Below are positions 1-12,709 of a stretch of DNA of 64,000 bases, piece after piece. The notes below the pieces were generated by a model. That model saw only the letters and a program-made list of their open reading frames with translations. It was not told where the DNA came from and ran no database searches. The position numbers were made by a program, and so were the translations under genes. The DNA is from Plasmodium malariae (Eukaryota > Apicomplexa > Aconoidasida > Haemosporida > Plasmodiidae). How positions within the stretch are numbered: the stretch's first letter is position 1; each line of letters opens with the position of its first letter. The DNA lies in contig NC_041786.1 of the NCBI RefSeq assembly GCF_900090045.1, positions 1,854,501 through 1,918,500 of the forward strand. The letters run 5' to 3'.

Positions 1-1
1 A

Positions 2-700
2 ATTACGAAACATGATGATAGGGAAAATTTTTACATCAACGAGTTTCATCATATGGAAAAAAAACAAAAAGATCAATTTTGCATAAAGGGGGAAAAGGGC
101 AACGATAATAGCAACAAAAATGGCTGTGAAGGAAGCGACAAAAATGGCTGTGAAAATAGCAACCAAAATGGCAACAAAATTGACGGTCAAAATATAGTTA
201 CGAGGCCAATTCAAAACAGTAGTGACTTAAAATCAAAATACTTTGACAATAAAAAGTTGTTAACTATGAATGGAAGGAGTGAAAAAAATAGCGCAAGTAC
301 ATATAATATTAATTATAATGAAGCAAATAAGGGTATTAATATGGAGAATCAAGGTATGCCGTATGAAAATATTAATTCCAATTACTACTTTTCTAGTAAT
401 ATAAATTATATACATAAAAGTAGATTCTTTGTTAGTATTTGTCCAACAATAAATGAAATAATAAATTTTTATGAAAAATTAATTGATGAAGAGAAGAAAC
501 AAGAATCATTTATAAAAAATGTTTATAACGAATATAAAACTTTTTTATTAGAATACTTTGATTATATGAAATGGCACAAAGATAAATGGGTTATTCAAAA
601 AGATAAAAGGATAGGAGTTAATTATGCTGAAGAAGCTGCTTTATATGAGTATAGATTTTTATTAAAGAACCACCCCTCTGTTTCAGTCTTACCTAAATAG
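2..700 (+). CDS. 3' part of an unidentified gene (5' end outside window)
   Basis: The reading frame is open from base 2 to the stop at 698-700, so the ATG at 53 is probably internal and the gene starts before the window. About 232 residues are visible. The first part is a Lys/Asn/Gly-rich tract with a short imperfect repeat (NGCEGSDKNGCENSNQNG). The last ~95 residues look like an ordered, mostly helical domain (from RFFVSICPTINEI to the C-terminus HPSVSVLPK). That contrast is typical of Plasmodium proteins, where conserved domains alternate with low-complexity inserts. I do not recognise the domain and assign no function. It is convergent with the coiled-coil gene downstream. Being coding is well supported; identity is unknown. 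Confidence 0.75.
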   Translation: MTKHDDRENFYINEFHHMEKKQKDQFCIKGEKGNDNSNKNGCEGSDKNGCENSNQNGNKIDGQNIVTRPIQNSSDLKSKYFDNKKLLTMNGRSEKNSASTYNINYNEANKGINMENQGMPYENINSNYYFSSNINYIHKSRFFVSICPTINEIINFYEKLIDEEKKQESFIKNVYNEYKTFLLEYFDYMKWHKDKWVIQKDKRIGVNYAEEAALYEYRFLLKNHPSVSVLPK

Positions 701-1121
701 TATAAAAAATGTTTGTAGATGAAGGAGATTCGTATATACTTCATTGGTATGTATAATTAGCACTGTTCAAGTGAATCTTTGTTAATTTTTGGGTATATTT
801 ATCTATACGTATAATCATATATATGAGAATAATCACAGTAGACTTTGAGTGTGTAGCTTAAAATAATTCAAAGTTTATATGATAACATTTTTGTAACTTA
901 AGAACAGGATTCCCATAAAGTCGATATTAAAGTCTTATACCCAGGCATACACACAAGAAACTCCTTCTCGGCAAAAAAAAAAAAAAAAATCCCATTTTAT
1001 ATACGTGAGTAAGTATGCACACATAATTAGACACATATATATGTAAATGTATGTGTATACGTATTTGTAATAATGTGCATATATGTAAATTTATTTCTAT
1101 GTGTGAACAGTTATACACACA

Positions 1122-1154
<33 letters not shown>

Positions 1155-1986
1155 ATCCATAGCCCAAAGAATTGCAAAACTACCAGATATGGTCATATTT
1201 TTTACAGTTATCCAACTCAAAACATTACTTATAAAAAAATTTATATAATTTTATAACATCACATAAATTTAAGCTTATGTGACATAGGAAAAAAAAAAAG
1301 AAAGTATGCTTGATTATACTAGGAACTTTTATTGATACATAAATATATATACATATATACATATATATATATACATATATACATATATATATATATATAT
1401 TTATATTTATATTTTATAAAATATATTCATAAACTGTAGGAATATCATATTTATGAAAAAACAATGTGAGCTGTCTAAATTTTTCTTTTTTTTTTTTATA
1501 AAATTATTAATTTATATGCACTAATTTAAAACAAAAATAAAAAAAATAATAATAAATTTTATTTTTAAATTGTTACAAAAAAATACGTACTTTCCTTTTT
1601 TTTATTTTTGCAACAGTGTTTTAAAATATAGAAAGAAATCAATTTTGTGAAAAACGGCAACATACATAAAGGTATGTGCTAAACAAAAAAAAAAAAAAAA
1701 AAAAAAAAGAAAAATGGAAAAACAAATATAATGAAATGTACAAAGATGTAAAGTAAAATTTTGTTACGACTTCAGTTATTTGTTCCTTCACATTCTTCAT
1801 GTTTCATACATGTCGTTGATTGCACATGTACGCGCAGGTACGTACATGTATATATACATATATATATATATTCATACATATACTAAATTGAATTTACGCA
1901 TGACAAATGCAGCACACCCAGTTATCAGTATGCCCAAGGCAAATAAATTTTTGGCTAATTAACATTTTAATATTCATTTATTCCTT
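701..1986. other. convergent intergenic spacer
   Basis: This is 3' flanking DNA between two convergent genes. It holds a 30-base A run at 1123-1152, a second A run near 1685-1708, and TA/TATAC-type tracts around 1340-1400. Two ORFs of 60-97 codons here are made of homopolymer and dinucleotide codons. I see no gene or RNA. Confidence 0.7.
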
Positions 1987-4900
1987 TTAAATATTATCCT
2001 CAAAATTCTCTAAATCAATTTTCTCATTCCACACATCGTCATTTATTTGTACGTCATCATCTAATAAGTTAGACTGTAAATTTTGACTTTTACCCAAATT
2101 ATTTTGTTGCGATTTTGGAATAATACCTGATGTTGGGTCATCATTATACATGTCACTGGACGCGATATTTTCTTTTTTCCCTACATTTATATCATTTTTA
2201 TTTACATTTTCATCATAAGATGGACATAGTTCCCCGTTATATGTCAAATGGTTAGTAGTATTAATATTTTGTAGATCCTTATCATTTTTTATAATTTTAT
2301 TTTCCTCTGTATTTAATTTGTTATCGATATTTTTTGCATACATTTGTCGTGTTTCGAATTTATTACAAGCTTGTTCAGGTGGAATGAACGATGCAACATT
2401 TTGTTTATTGTTATAATAGTTACAATTTGAAGGATAACTTTCTGTAATATTACAGTTTTTAATTATTTCCTCTTTTTCTTTGATTTTATTACGATCTTTT
2501 TTACTCTTATCAAATAGATCCATAATTCTATTTTCTGTATTTGCATAAAATTGAGAAACTTGTTGAACATTAAATAAATCTTTATTTTTATTATTACTTG
2601 ATTTGTTAACATTTTTTTTTCCCATAAAAAGGTCTATATATTTATTTGTATTTTCAGACTGTTTGTCGTTTCCTAAACGTTGAACAGGGTTCGCAAAATT
2701 GTTATTAAAAATTGACTGTTCTTTAGAACAATTGTTATCATAATTAATTGATGTGTCTTTGTTTATCATGTCCGTTTGATTCTCTGCTGTTTCTTCTACT
2801 TGGCTAGAATTAGCTTTTCCCCTTTGCTCGTTTTTATAATTCTGATCATTCATAAAATTTGGTAACCTGCTCATGTTATTGTATATAAAATATTTCGCAA
2901 ATCCAGCCACATCCACAGGGTCACGACTGTTGCTATTGATATTGCCACTGATATTGCCACTGATATTGCCACTGACATTTCTACTGACATTTCTACTGAC
3001 ATTTCTACTGACATTTCTACTGACATTTCTACTGACATTTCTACTGACATTTCTACTGACATTTCTACTGACATTTCTACTGACATTTCTACTGACATTT
3101 CTACTAATATTGTTGTTACTGTTAGTGTCACTACTGCTGTTGCTATTACTGATTGCACTTCCCTCTTTGTCATTATGAACTTTTAGTTTGTCGTCCCCTT
3201 TCTTTTCCACTGATGAGGTAAAAAAGGCTTTATTCTGTAAATTTTTCTTGAGCGGGTTTTCATTTATATACTTAAAAGTGTTTTCTAAAAAATTAGATGA
3301 ATTTCCTATAAGTCCCTTGAGCTCATTTTTTAAATTATTTTCAAAAGCTGACAACTTTGATATATGCACAGTCACTTTTGGTGGCAATATAATATTTTTC
3401 ACTTCCTTCAATTCTATTTGTTTTTCCAAATTATGTATATTTTCCTTTAACGATTTTATATTATTCTGATAACTCAAAATTGAATTTTGCAAATTCTTAC
3501 TCATAAGTTTATATTTGCTTAGCTTATAATTCTTCTCATTTATTATTATATTTTTTTCCTTTAACGCAGTTGACAATTTATGTATTTTTTTTGAGATTTC
3601 CTCTTTCTTACTTATTTCCTTTTCTAATTCTTCCTTCAGTAGCATCGTTTCCTTTAGCAGGTACTTCTCACTGTTCAGAGGTACCCCACCGTTGTAACCA
3701 TTACTGACATGGTTATCATTGCCATTGTTATCATTGCCATTGTTATCATTGCCATTGTTATCATTGCCATGGTTATCATTGCCATGGTTATCATTGCCAT
3801 TGTTATCATTGCCATTGTTATCATTGCCATGGTTATCATTGCCATTGTTATCATTGCCATGGTTATCATTGCCATTGTTATCACTATCATTGTTATCACT
3901 ACCATTGTTATCATTGCCATGGTTATCATTGCCATTGTTATCATTGCCATTGTTATCATTACCATTGTTATCATTGTCAGGGTTAATATTACCATTTTTA
4001 TCCTCGCTATGGTTATCTCCTGTGATATTAATCTTATGTGCACCATTTTTTCTCTCATCTGACTGATGCCTCTGGTCAAAAGAAGGACTCACCAGTGTCT
4101 GCTCACAGCCGTTCAAATGACCAGTAAACTCTCGTCTCTTTTCTTCCCATCCTTTTTTATAATCATAATTTTTTAATTTACTTTCTAGTATATATAAATG
4201 TTCGTCATAATTTTTTACTAGGTTAACTAAAAAGGAGCATTTCAATTTGTATGTTTTTAAAGCAATAGATGAGTTTTTAATATCAGTCAAAAAATGTTTA
4301 ATTTTATTTTTCAATTCTTCTTTTTGATTTTTCTCAGATTCTAACTGTTCCATTAAATTTTTGTTTTTTTCAAGAGTTGATTCCAAATAATTTTTAATTT
4401 CATAAATATCATAACTATGTTTTTCTATTTTTTTTAATTCTTCCTGTATATCTGTTAAGTCTTTTTTTAAAATACTATTTTCATTTTCTAACTTCATTTT
4501 TTCACTTACTAATAATTCTACCATTTTGCTACTTTTGTTATTTTCAATTAGTAAACTTTCCATTTTGTTATTCATTTCTTGAATCTTTTCACACTTCATA
4601 TTGCTTTCTTTTTCATTATTTTGTAAATTGTATTTCAAGTTTTGTATATTTTGCTCATTCTTTTCATCTTTTATTTTTAAACTTGTATACACCTCATTTA
4701 GTTGTTTATTTGTGTTGGTTAACATTCTGTTTTCCTCTCTCAAATCATTTAATTCTTGCTCTAAGTATGCCACTTTATTTTCTAAAATTTCTATCTTATT
4801 TTTATTCCTTTCTTCATTTTTTTTTTCATTCTCTAATTCACTTCTTAATTTGTTTTCATTTTGTATAAAAAAAGTTTCCGTCTCATTTAGGTGGTTTTTA

Positions 4901-7047
4901 TATTCTTGCATTTGTTTTTCCAAATTTTGTATTGCACATTGTTTTTCATTTATATATACTTCGCGTTTTCTAATATATTCCTTTAGTTCATAATCCTTTT
5001 CTTTTAATGCATTTTCTTTACTTTCTATTATTTGGCATAATTCATTATATTTCTTTTCATAGTCATCATATTTCCACTCTTCAGTATTAAATTTTGCTTC
5101 AAGACCTTGATACTTTTTTTCATATTCATAGCATTTATTTTTTAAAGATTCATATTTATTTTCAATGTCGTTACAGTGTATTTTTAATTTCTCATAATTT
5201 TCTTTGCTCTTTTCTTCTTCACTTATTTCTTCATTGTGCTTTATTTCGTATGCTGCATTAAGCTTTGCATGCAATTTTTCATTTTCATCCTTCATCCTTT
5301 TGTACCAATCTCTGTAAATATCCTTATCATTATAATACTCGTTAATTTTGCTTTTTAATTTCTCGCATTTATTCTCAAATTCTATGAACTCCTTATTTTC
5401 CTTGACACCTACTCCTCCTTTTTTAATTTCTTCTTTTATATTTTCAATGATATTTAAATAATACAATTTGTTTTTCTCTGATAAAGTTTCCTCATGAAGC
5501 CCTTTTTCGAACAACTGCTGATTATCGTGGTCTATAATATTTTTCGAATTAGTATTGTCTGCAGTAGGAAAGGAACCCATATATATATCCCCCATTCTGC
5601 TAATCTTTTCGATGTATTCTATTACTTTTTCATCCTCTGCAATGTTGAGCATATTTTTCACATATAACCAGCACTTCTCTGAAGGGGCCTTGGTTCTTCT
5701 ACTATTACTATTACTATTACTATTACTATTACTACTACTACTACTACTACTACAACTTCTACGTTGTTTATTATTTAAAGTGTTATCCACATCGTGCTGA
5801 TAATAACTCATGTCATCTTCTTCATCAACGACTAATTTATCTGCACCATTAAAATTATCTTTTAAATTGTTAATGCAAATGTTTTTATCTGATGAACTGT
5901 TATATGGAAAATTTTCACATTTTTCATTTTCTTTACTTAAATGTAGCGACTTCTTTTTATTTATATCTATATATTCCTCCGTGTTGTTCATATGACTACA
6001 TAGCACATTCATACTACCACTTAAATTCTGATCCTTCCCTTGTTTTATACATAAATCATGGGATGAGTTCTCCTCTTCATTTTTATTCTTTCCCTTTAAA
6101 ATGATTTGTTCGCTTTCGTTCTGAGAATACAAATTTTCATACCCTCTCTTTACTACTTCTTTACAGATAAAAAGTTCATTATGAGTTGCTTTATTTTTTT
6201 CTGTAATATCATCCATTTGTTCGTTCAAAAAATGGGCTTCATCCTCTTTTTCCTTCCTGGAATTGTCATTAAATTTTCCGTCCTCTGCAATATAAATAAG
6301 AGTGGGGAGGGGGAGAAAAGTAAACATGTGCAATATAAGCTTATGTTATACATTGTCTTAATGTGCAATTGTGGATATACATATACCCAAATTGTTAATA
6401 AAAGCTCAAAGAATGAAAATTAAAAACAGACACGTACGTATAAACACCTGTACATAAGAACACTTGAATATATAACACACCCGTACATATAAACACCCAT
6501 ACATATGGACATACGTACATATAAACACACATACATATGGACATACGTACATATAAACACACATACATATGGACATACGTACATATAAACACACATACAT
6601 ATGGACATACGTACATATAAACACACATACATATGGACATACGTACATATAAACACACATACATATGGACATACGTACATATAAACACACATACATATGG
6701 ACATACGTACATATAAACACACATACATATGGACATACGTACATATAAACACACATACATATGAACATACATACATATGAACATACATATATGTATATAG
6801 CCATGCCACAATTTAAATGTTCTATGACCAAATAGCCGGTCTGTTAAAATAAATTACTCGTTCTCGACTTCTCTTCCAGTAATACGTTATTTTCATTTCC
6901 TATTATATTAAAATCATCATCTATAATATTTAAATCTGTATCCCATACATTTTCTTTATCAATACTAATTTGATCATCTGAAGCATCGTCAGAAAATTCT
7001 AGTTTTACTGAAGAGATCTTTTTCTCTTCTTTATTAATTTTATGCAT
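1987..7047 (-). CDS. large coiled-coil protein with Asn/Asp and Ser repeats, two exons, unknown function
   Basis: Exon 1 is 7047-6858 and exon 2 is 6284-1987, giving 1,495 aa. The donor (GA|GTAATT) and acceptor (TATTGCAG) are both phase 1. An in-frame stop lies just upstream of the start codon. Exon 1 is acidic (SDDASDDQISID). Residues about 350-775 form a long Glu/Lys/Asn coiled coil. Then come a pentapeptide repeat of the GNDN(N/H) type (about 829-925), a second coiled-coil stretch, an RNVS tetrapeptide repeat (about 1124-1172) and an Asn-rich acidic tail. No enzymatic motif, signal peptide or membrane segment is visible, so a structural or tethering role is only a guess. The 573-bp intron is largely a 32-bp minisatellite. 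The ATG at 6333 lies inside the intron and is not the real start. Confidence 0.8.
2962..3107 (-). repeat. 12-bp coding tandem repeat (RNVS)
   Basis: Eleven near-identical 12-bp units (plus-strand unit tgacatttctac) encode Arg-Asn-Val-Ser. Diverged Gly-Asn-Ile-Ser units flank them. The near-perfect DNA identity suggests recent expansion and likely length polymorphism. Confidence 0.9.
3706..3990 (-). repeat. 15-bp coding tandem repeat (GNDNN/GNDNH)
   Basis: About 18 copies of a 15-bp unit (plus strand approximately cattgttatcattgc) encode Gly-Asn-Asp-Asn-(Asn/His). A g/t variant in the unit gives the His/Asn alternation. All six frames are nearly open here, which creates spurious antisense ORFs. 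Confidence 0.9.
6436..6800 (-). repeat. 32-bp minisatellite inside the coiled-coil gene intron
   Basis: Eight almost perfect 32-bp units begin at 6507, 6539, 6571, 6603, 6635, 6667, 6699 and 6731, with degenerate copies on both sides. Each contains ggacatacgtacatataaac. The array lies wholly in the intron 6857-6285. Because 32 is not divisible by 3 and the unit contains no minus-strand stop, all three minus frames stay open for about 130 codons; these ORFs are artefacts of the repeat. Confidence 0.9.
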
Positions 7048-7279
7048 TACTTTTTATTCCTACAAATTTATGAAGAGAGCAATATATTCTTTCTTCTTAC
7101 ATTCATAGCTATGACACCTTATACGGTTCTGAAGAGGTATCATATGTCATGGATCAAGTTCATGTTAAAATGTACGAATACGTACATACATACATACATT
7201 TACATATATATATACATATAGTATATATAAAATGTACATACAAAATACATGTTATACGCATATAGTATACATATAATTT

Positions 7280-7310
<31 letters not shown>

Positions 7311-8784
7311 CACATACTCATACATATATACACGATTATATGGGATGTAAAAAAAAAAAAAAAATTAAAGGATTTTTCTCGATGTTATATTGTAATACAA
7401 ATAAAAAAAATTACAGTGAAAACAAAAATACTTAAACAAAATGTAAAATTCCAAAAGGATGTAATTTAATGTTCTCGTCATCATAAAATAATCATTACTG
7501 TATGCAATAAGTTATAAATGAACAAAAAAAAAAAAAAAAAATATACACTTGCCTTTTTGTAAACGTGGAAACAGGAAAAATAAAAAAACATTATATTATA
7601 AGGGTGTACTAATAAAAAAGAACGCAAAAGTGGAAACAAACATAGTTAATAATAAGGCAAAGCTAAAAAAAAAAGTTCAAAGGAAGTGTTTATTATATAT
7701 TATGTGCACGTATATTACATATTACAAATACTTATAAATATGAACGGTATATGTACATTTTTATATTTTGTTTTCCCTTTTACGAAGCCCAATTAGTTAC
7801 TATGCCCTTTTAATAAAGCACGCTTTTTAAAGTATTTTTAATTTTGTTCTTCTGTTTTTTTCCTTTTTCTTAATCTTAATCGTAATCTTATTCTTATTCT
7901 TATTCCTTTTTGTTGTGTCGTAGAGATACTTGGAGATATACATACCGCCAGTTTTCTTTCCTTAGGATTGCAAACTTTTTACAAACGTATTTAGAGAAAG
8001 AGGACAGGGGGAAAAATGCAAGACATTTTATGTATGTACATGTTTACACATATATACAATACATATAATAATAAAGGAATTGTTTTTTTAGTTCTCTATA
8101 TATGTTATGCTTAAAAGATGAGTTCTTTTCAATCCACTTATATGATTGGTTGTTACGTTTTTTTGCACATCAATAGTTTCATTTATGTGTAGCAACAACT
8201 AATGCATTAGCTTTTTTATACAAGATCGATGAGTACGTATGGGTATTGTACATCAGAGTGACTCATTATTTCGTGAAGCGCCAAGTATATTTATATGTGT
8301 ATATATATATATATATATGTGCAAACACTAATGTACATGTTTATTTATATATGTATATATCAGCTTAAAATTCACTAAAAAAAAAAAAAAATATTATAAA
8401 AAATATGCAGAATTGTACGAGATACTTTTTACTGTGTGCACATTTGGAAAAAATTTACATGCGCCCATGCAGTTTTCTTTTGGTATAGATAAGTTTATAC
8501 AACACATGTAATATCATGATTATATCATACAATTGGTTTACTACAATTTTTTTGTAGATATTCCAGTATTGATAAAATGTGTATTCGTGGGACCGTTTTT
8601 GCCGTATTATAAATTCTAATTGCATAAAAAAAAAAAAAAAAGTATAAAGAAAAACAAACATGATAAGATGCATTTCATGCCTACTTGAAATTGAAAAAAA
8701 AAAAAAAAAAAAAAGAGTTATAAAAAGGACTAAGCAAAATGACAATAATGGGAGACTAACTAAATAGTTACTTCAAAAGGTTAA
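7048..8784. other. intergenic region upstream of the coiled-coil gene
   Basis: About 1.7 kb between two minus-strand genes, serving as promoter of one and 3' flank of the other. It contains TACA/TATA microsatellites (7170-7330), several A runs and a tctta-type repeat near 7870-7905. ORFs at 7549-7737 and 8455-8745 lack start context and coding-like composition. I see no supported gene. Confidence 0.6.
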
Positions 8785-11718
8785 CTACCTTCTGCGCCCC
8801 TTCTTTTTATGAATATTTTTCCCCTTTGTTTTCCTATACATTCTATTGTGCTTTTGGTCATTATAACTCTTCACAGAATTAGGGTAACCCTTTGTATGTG
8901 CGTTGTCAAAATGATGGATATTTTCTTTTTCCCCCTGTTCCTTCTGAAAATATTTTATTAATTCTTCGTAAGGAGAAAAAACTATCTCAATAAAATCAAT
9001 TGCTGTTAACATATATGGAGGTAGTTGATTAACAGATATGCTTGCATTAGTGTCTAACGTTACGCCTGCACTTGGACTTTTTCGAGACAAAAAAAAATTA
9101 TCATCCATATAAACATTTTTAAAGTTTTTCCCAATATCAGCTTGACATAAACCTCTAAAGTGTTTTTGTGTATTTTTATAGAATACATCGTATGGGTCAT
9201 ATTTCTCAAAATTTTCTCTGTTTATTATTTTTTGTTCGTTCAAATTAAAGTTAAGATTAATAATTTTATTTTGTATGTCAGATTTATTTTGATGAATGTA
9301 ATTTTGCAGTGTTGTAGTGTATTCCTCATTAGAGTCATTCAATGATATGTCCATGGCTAGAGATGATATATCATTAAAAAAACATGAATGAAATAAAGTA
9401 TTTTGAAAAAAGGTTGATAAGGTATCATTCATAAGAAATATGACTGTACCTTCTTTTTCTACAACAGGCTTAACTAACGGGTATTTAATCAAAATATTCT
9501 GAACAAGTTTTAAAATAGAAAATGATATTACATAATCTGCATGTAGAGAAATAGTACACAGCTGGTACACTATTCGGGATAATAACTGATTATTAGTAGA
9601 TTTAAAATTATTATAATTATATGTAAAATTTTTAGTTTTTAGTAATAAATCAATACAATATAACAGCTCAGAGCAAAAATTGTATTTTTCTTCTCTCCCT
9701 ATTTCTTTATTCCACTTGTTTTCTAAACAATTATTTTCGTTTAATCGGTTTGCACTAATCTGCCCTTTTCCACTTGTCACTGTATGATCCTCCTTGGCAC
9801 TGGGTAAATAGCGAGAAAATTTACTGCAATCTTGAAAACTATTATACATAAAATTTCTCTGTTCTAATAAGAAGTAGGCTGAACCACTGTGCAAGAAGGG
9901 AATGGCTGACTCCAGCAAATTCAAAAGAGAAACAGCAATCCATGAACAATCAATGTATATGCTATCATTAACTTTATTTAATGTTTCAAGAAATATATGG
10001 ATAGATGTAAGTATGAGGCAGCTGGGAACAATTTTTCTATTGTCCCTACTGTTACTATTGCCGCTAACTCCGCTAACAACGTTAACGCCAAAGCAACCGC
10101 TATTTCCGCTACGAGTGATATTGTTACTATTTGCCGTAGCCAAACTCTTAATTTCTTTAAAAACATCATCCATGAGTATCTTATTTACATATAATGCATA
10201 ATACGAAATAGCGTGCAGCACATTTTTTACAAGTGGCGTAGAATATTTGTTATACTCTCTTAATATACACAAATAAACCAAAAATAGTTGATCTAATATT
10301 TTTTCTATATTTTTTTCCATTATTTTTAGCTCCCCACTTATATTTGTTTTTATTCTTAATTCCTTATTCACTTCGTTATTTTCCGCATTTCCTATATCGT
10401 CCATAGAATATAATTTTGCATTCATCTTTTTCTCCCCTATACATATTTTTGAAAATATTTTTAAGAGGTTAGGACTAATATATTTTTCTTTTTTAAAAAA
10501 AATATTTACAAAATGATCTATTAAATATAATGTAATAGATAAATTATTATCATTATCTATTATTTCTTTAACAGTATTTAAGCATTTCATACAAAGTATG
10601 TCACAGTTAATCTTGTGCTTTCCCTTCATCTTTTTATTCTTAACTTGTGTTCTATTATACTTCTTCATACTGTATGTTTGTATATTGGAATATAATAAAA
10701 GATATTCAAATAATTTTTCATCTTTAGACAAGTTTAAATTAACTGTTACTATATCACATAATAAATTTACATAAACAGTTATGTTGTCACGTATATTTCC
10801 TTTTAATATTACACAGAAATCTTTAAAATATTTTACCGTATTTTTTTCTAACATGTTTACAGTTTGCACAATATTGGAGTAACTGTTTCCTTGCATATAT
10901 GATTTTTTCTTGTAGTTTATCATTAAGCCGTTACTACTATTATGATTGTTAAATTTGGTGTTTCCACTTTTGTCATTTTTTTGATAATCCGTCTTTAAAA
11001 TTTTATATGATGGAGTTATATATTTTAGAACTGTGCATATAGATATGCAGCTTAAGAGGTTTATATGTTCATAATACTTGATTTTTTTCTTAACTGCAAT
11101 ACTGCCACTAGTGTTATTGTCATTACGCATGTTACTACTTTTACTTTTACTGTTAATGTTACTGTTACTGTTACCGCTACTGCTATTATTGTCGCTTCTA
11201 TTATCGTCCCAATTTTTGGATAACTCCTTTTTTCTTTTTAAGCTTTCATTAAAAATATAAAATAGCAAATTCATTTTATCAATGTTAAGATTCTGGTCCC
11301 CTATAATACTATTTGAAATTGTTGCTATCTCATTTTTAATATCATGAAGATGTTTCATTTTATTCGAAATTTTCAGCATCTCTTCTTCTATTGGACTTTT
11401 AACTATTTTCTCTTTTTTTTTTTTTTTTATCTTATCTAACATTTTTCTTAATTTTAATTTTTCTCTTTCTATTTTTTTACTTTTTCTTTTCTTTTGTTCT
11501 TCCGTCCTGTTGCCTATCTCATCATCATCATTGTCATTATCATCATCATTATTATCTTCGTATGTTAACATTCCATTTCTTTTTATTTTTGGTAAATTAA
11601 AATTTTCTCTTCTAATTTTTTCGCTCACTTCTATATTAAACGTCCTTACTCCTAATTCGCTCTTCCCCATTTCGTCTTCCTCATTTTTCTTTTTTTTTAG
11701 TTTCATTTTTGCCAACAT
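8785..11718 (-). CDS. NOC3-like nucleolar complex protein (putative)
   Basis: A single-exon, 977-aa basic protein. The N-terminal ~120 residues contain clustered Lys/Arg (nuclear/nucleolar targeting type) and an acidic NDDDNDNDDDE patch. The body appears all-helical. The best resemblance is to NOC3/NOC3L: a helical start before an Asn-rich insert, then the diagnostic ITPSYKI box (near residue 235), followed by helices spaced like the NOC3 HEAT-like core, including a LCTISLHADYVISFSIL stretch that aligns by eye to the human LCTLALHV region. The C-terminus is a KGKNIHKKKGRRR-type basic tail. In yeast, Noc3 pairs with Noc2 on pre-60S particles and also has a replication role. Its neighbour NIP7 is another 60S factor. 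Identity rests on remembered motifs, so confidence is moderate; the alternative is an unrelated conserved nuclear protein. Confidence 0.6.
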   Translation of the reverse strand: MLAKMKLKKKKNEEDEMGKSELGVRTFNIEVSEKIRRENFNLPKIKRNGMLTYEDNNDDDNDNDDDEIGNRTEEQKKRKSKKIEREKLKLRKMLDKIKKKKKEKIVKSPIEEEMLKISNKMKHLHDIKNEIATISNSIIGDQNLNIDKMNLLFYIFNESLKRKKELSKNWDDNRSDNNSSSGNSNSNINSKSKSSNMRNDNNTSGSIAVKKKIKYYEHINLLSCISICTVLKYITPSYKILKTDYQKNDKSGNTKFNNHNSSNGLMINYKKKSYMQGNSYSNIVQTVNMLEKNTVKYFKDFCVILKGNIRDNITVYVNLLCDIVTVNLNLSKDEKLFEYLLLYSNIQTYSMKKYNRTQVKNKKMKGKHKINCDILCMKCLNTVKEIIDNDNNLSITLYLIDHFVNIFFKKEKYISPNLLKIFSKICIGEKKMNAKLYSMDDIGNAENNEVNKELRIKTNISGELKIMEKNIEKILDQLFLVYLCILREYNKYSTPLVKNVLHAISYYALYVNKILMDDVFKEIKSLATANSNNITRSGNSGCFGVNVVSGVSGNSNSRDNRKIVPSCLILTSIHIFLETLNKVNDSIYIDCSWIAVSLLNLLESAIPFLHSGSAYFLLEQRNFMYNSFQDCSKFSRYLPSAKEDHTVTSGKGQISANRLNENNCLENKWNKEIGREEKYNFCSELLYCIDLLLKTKNFTYNYNNFKSTNNQLLSRIVYQLCTISLHADYVISFSILKLVQNILIKYPLVKPVVEKEGTVIFLMNDTLSTFFQNTLFHSCFFNDISSLAMDISLNDSNEEYTTTLQNYIHQNKSDIQNKIINLNFNLNEQKIINRENFEKYDPYDVFYKNTQKHFRGLCQADIGKNFKNVYMDDNFFLSRKSPSAGVTLDTNASISVNQLPPYMLTAIDFIEIVFSPYEELIKYFQKEQGEKENIHHFDNAHTKGYPNSVKSYNDQKHNRMYRKTKGKNIHKKKGRRR

Positions 11719-12709
11719 TGCCTATATATTTATATCTACATATATATTATGTGTAAGCTGCTGCTTGGTATTATATTTATTACATCAATGTATGTTTTTT
11801 ATGCTAACTTGTGTAAGGTATATATATTCATTAACTTGTTTACAAGCTCATTACTCATATGCATATAAACATTGACTTATGATTTTGCTAATTTATTATG
11901 AATGCATTAATATGTAATTTTTCTCATTACAAAATTAACTACTTGACAGTTTTTTTTTTTTTTTTTTTTTCTACTGTTATATCTTTGTAAAAAGTTGTTT
12001 GCTATGAACTTCGTTTTTCATAAATATATGGATATATAGGTAGAGATATATACGTATATATGCATATATACATATATGTATACTAACGTATAACTTTTTG
12101 TTTCCAATTAATGCATAACACGGAAGAACACAAATATATTGTAAAAAAACATATCGCTCCTACAATGATGAAGTATAAATATATACATTACATATGTACA
12201 TATTTTTTTTCATTGTATGGAAATGTAAAAGTTTATTACATTTATATATTTCTTTTTTCGTCATTTCTTGAGTGTTTCAGTTAAATGTAAGAATATACTT
12301 GTGCAGCTTCTAAACGCAACATTGTACATAACATGTTGCATATTAATTGCAGTAACAAATACTATTAAAAACAAAATTATATACTTTTAAAAATATGAAA
12401 TAACAGTTTTTCATTTTTTATATAAATGTAAAGTTTCCATAATTTTTTATTTTTTTAAATGTTCGCGCATTATTTATAAAAGTAAAAAGATAATACATTA
12501 TTATATAAAAACACAAACAACAGTTACAAAAAATAAATTAAAAGAAATAGTTTTTCTTATTATTTATGCATTCATCTATTTGTTTATTTATTTGTTTATT
12601 TATTTATTTATTTTGTTAACAAAAACCAAAAATTTAATAGGTTCATATGTTTAATATACAAATGTTTTAAAAAAAAGAAAAAGAAAAAAAATGTTATTTC
12701 ATTTGATTC
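11719..12709. other. intergenic region upstream of the NOC3-like gene
   Basis: About 1 kb between two minus-strand genes. It includes a T run at about 11950-11970, TA/TATAC tracts and a TTTA-type microsatellite near 12575-12615. No coding signal is seen. Confidence 0.6.

Noticed and set aside
927..1220. 97-codon minus-strand ORF with Phe runs
   Set aside because: Made of A-run complement and CATA repeats; no coding character.
2871..3178. ORFs rich in Leu/Thr or Met/Ser/Val/Glu over the RNVS repeat
   Set aside because: Shadows of the 12-bp repeat in the coiled-coil gene.
3675..4079. Antisense and alternative-frame ORFs across the GNDN repeat
   Set aside because: Period-15 coding repeat keeps other frames open; the sense frame belongs to the 1,495-aa coiled-coil protein.
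6395..6831. Three overlapping minus-strand ORFs of 129-141 codons (Tyr/Met/Cys/Val-rich)
   Set aside because: They are the three frames of the 32-bp intronic minisatellite, not proteins.
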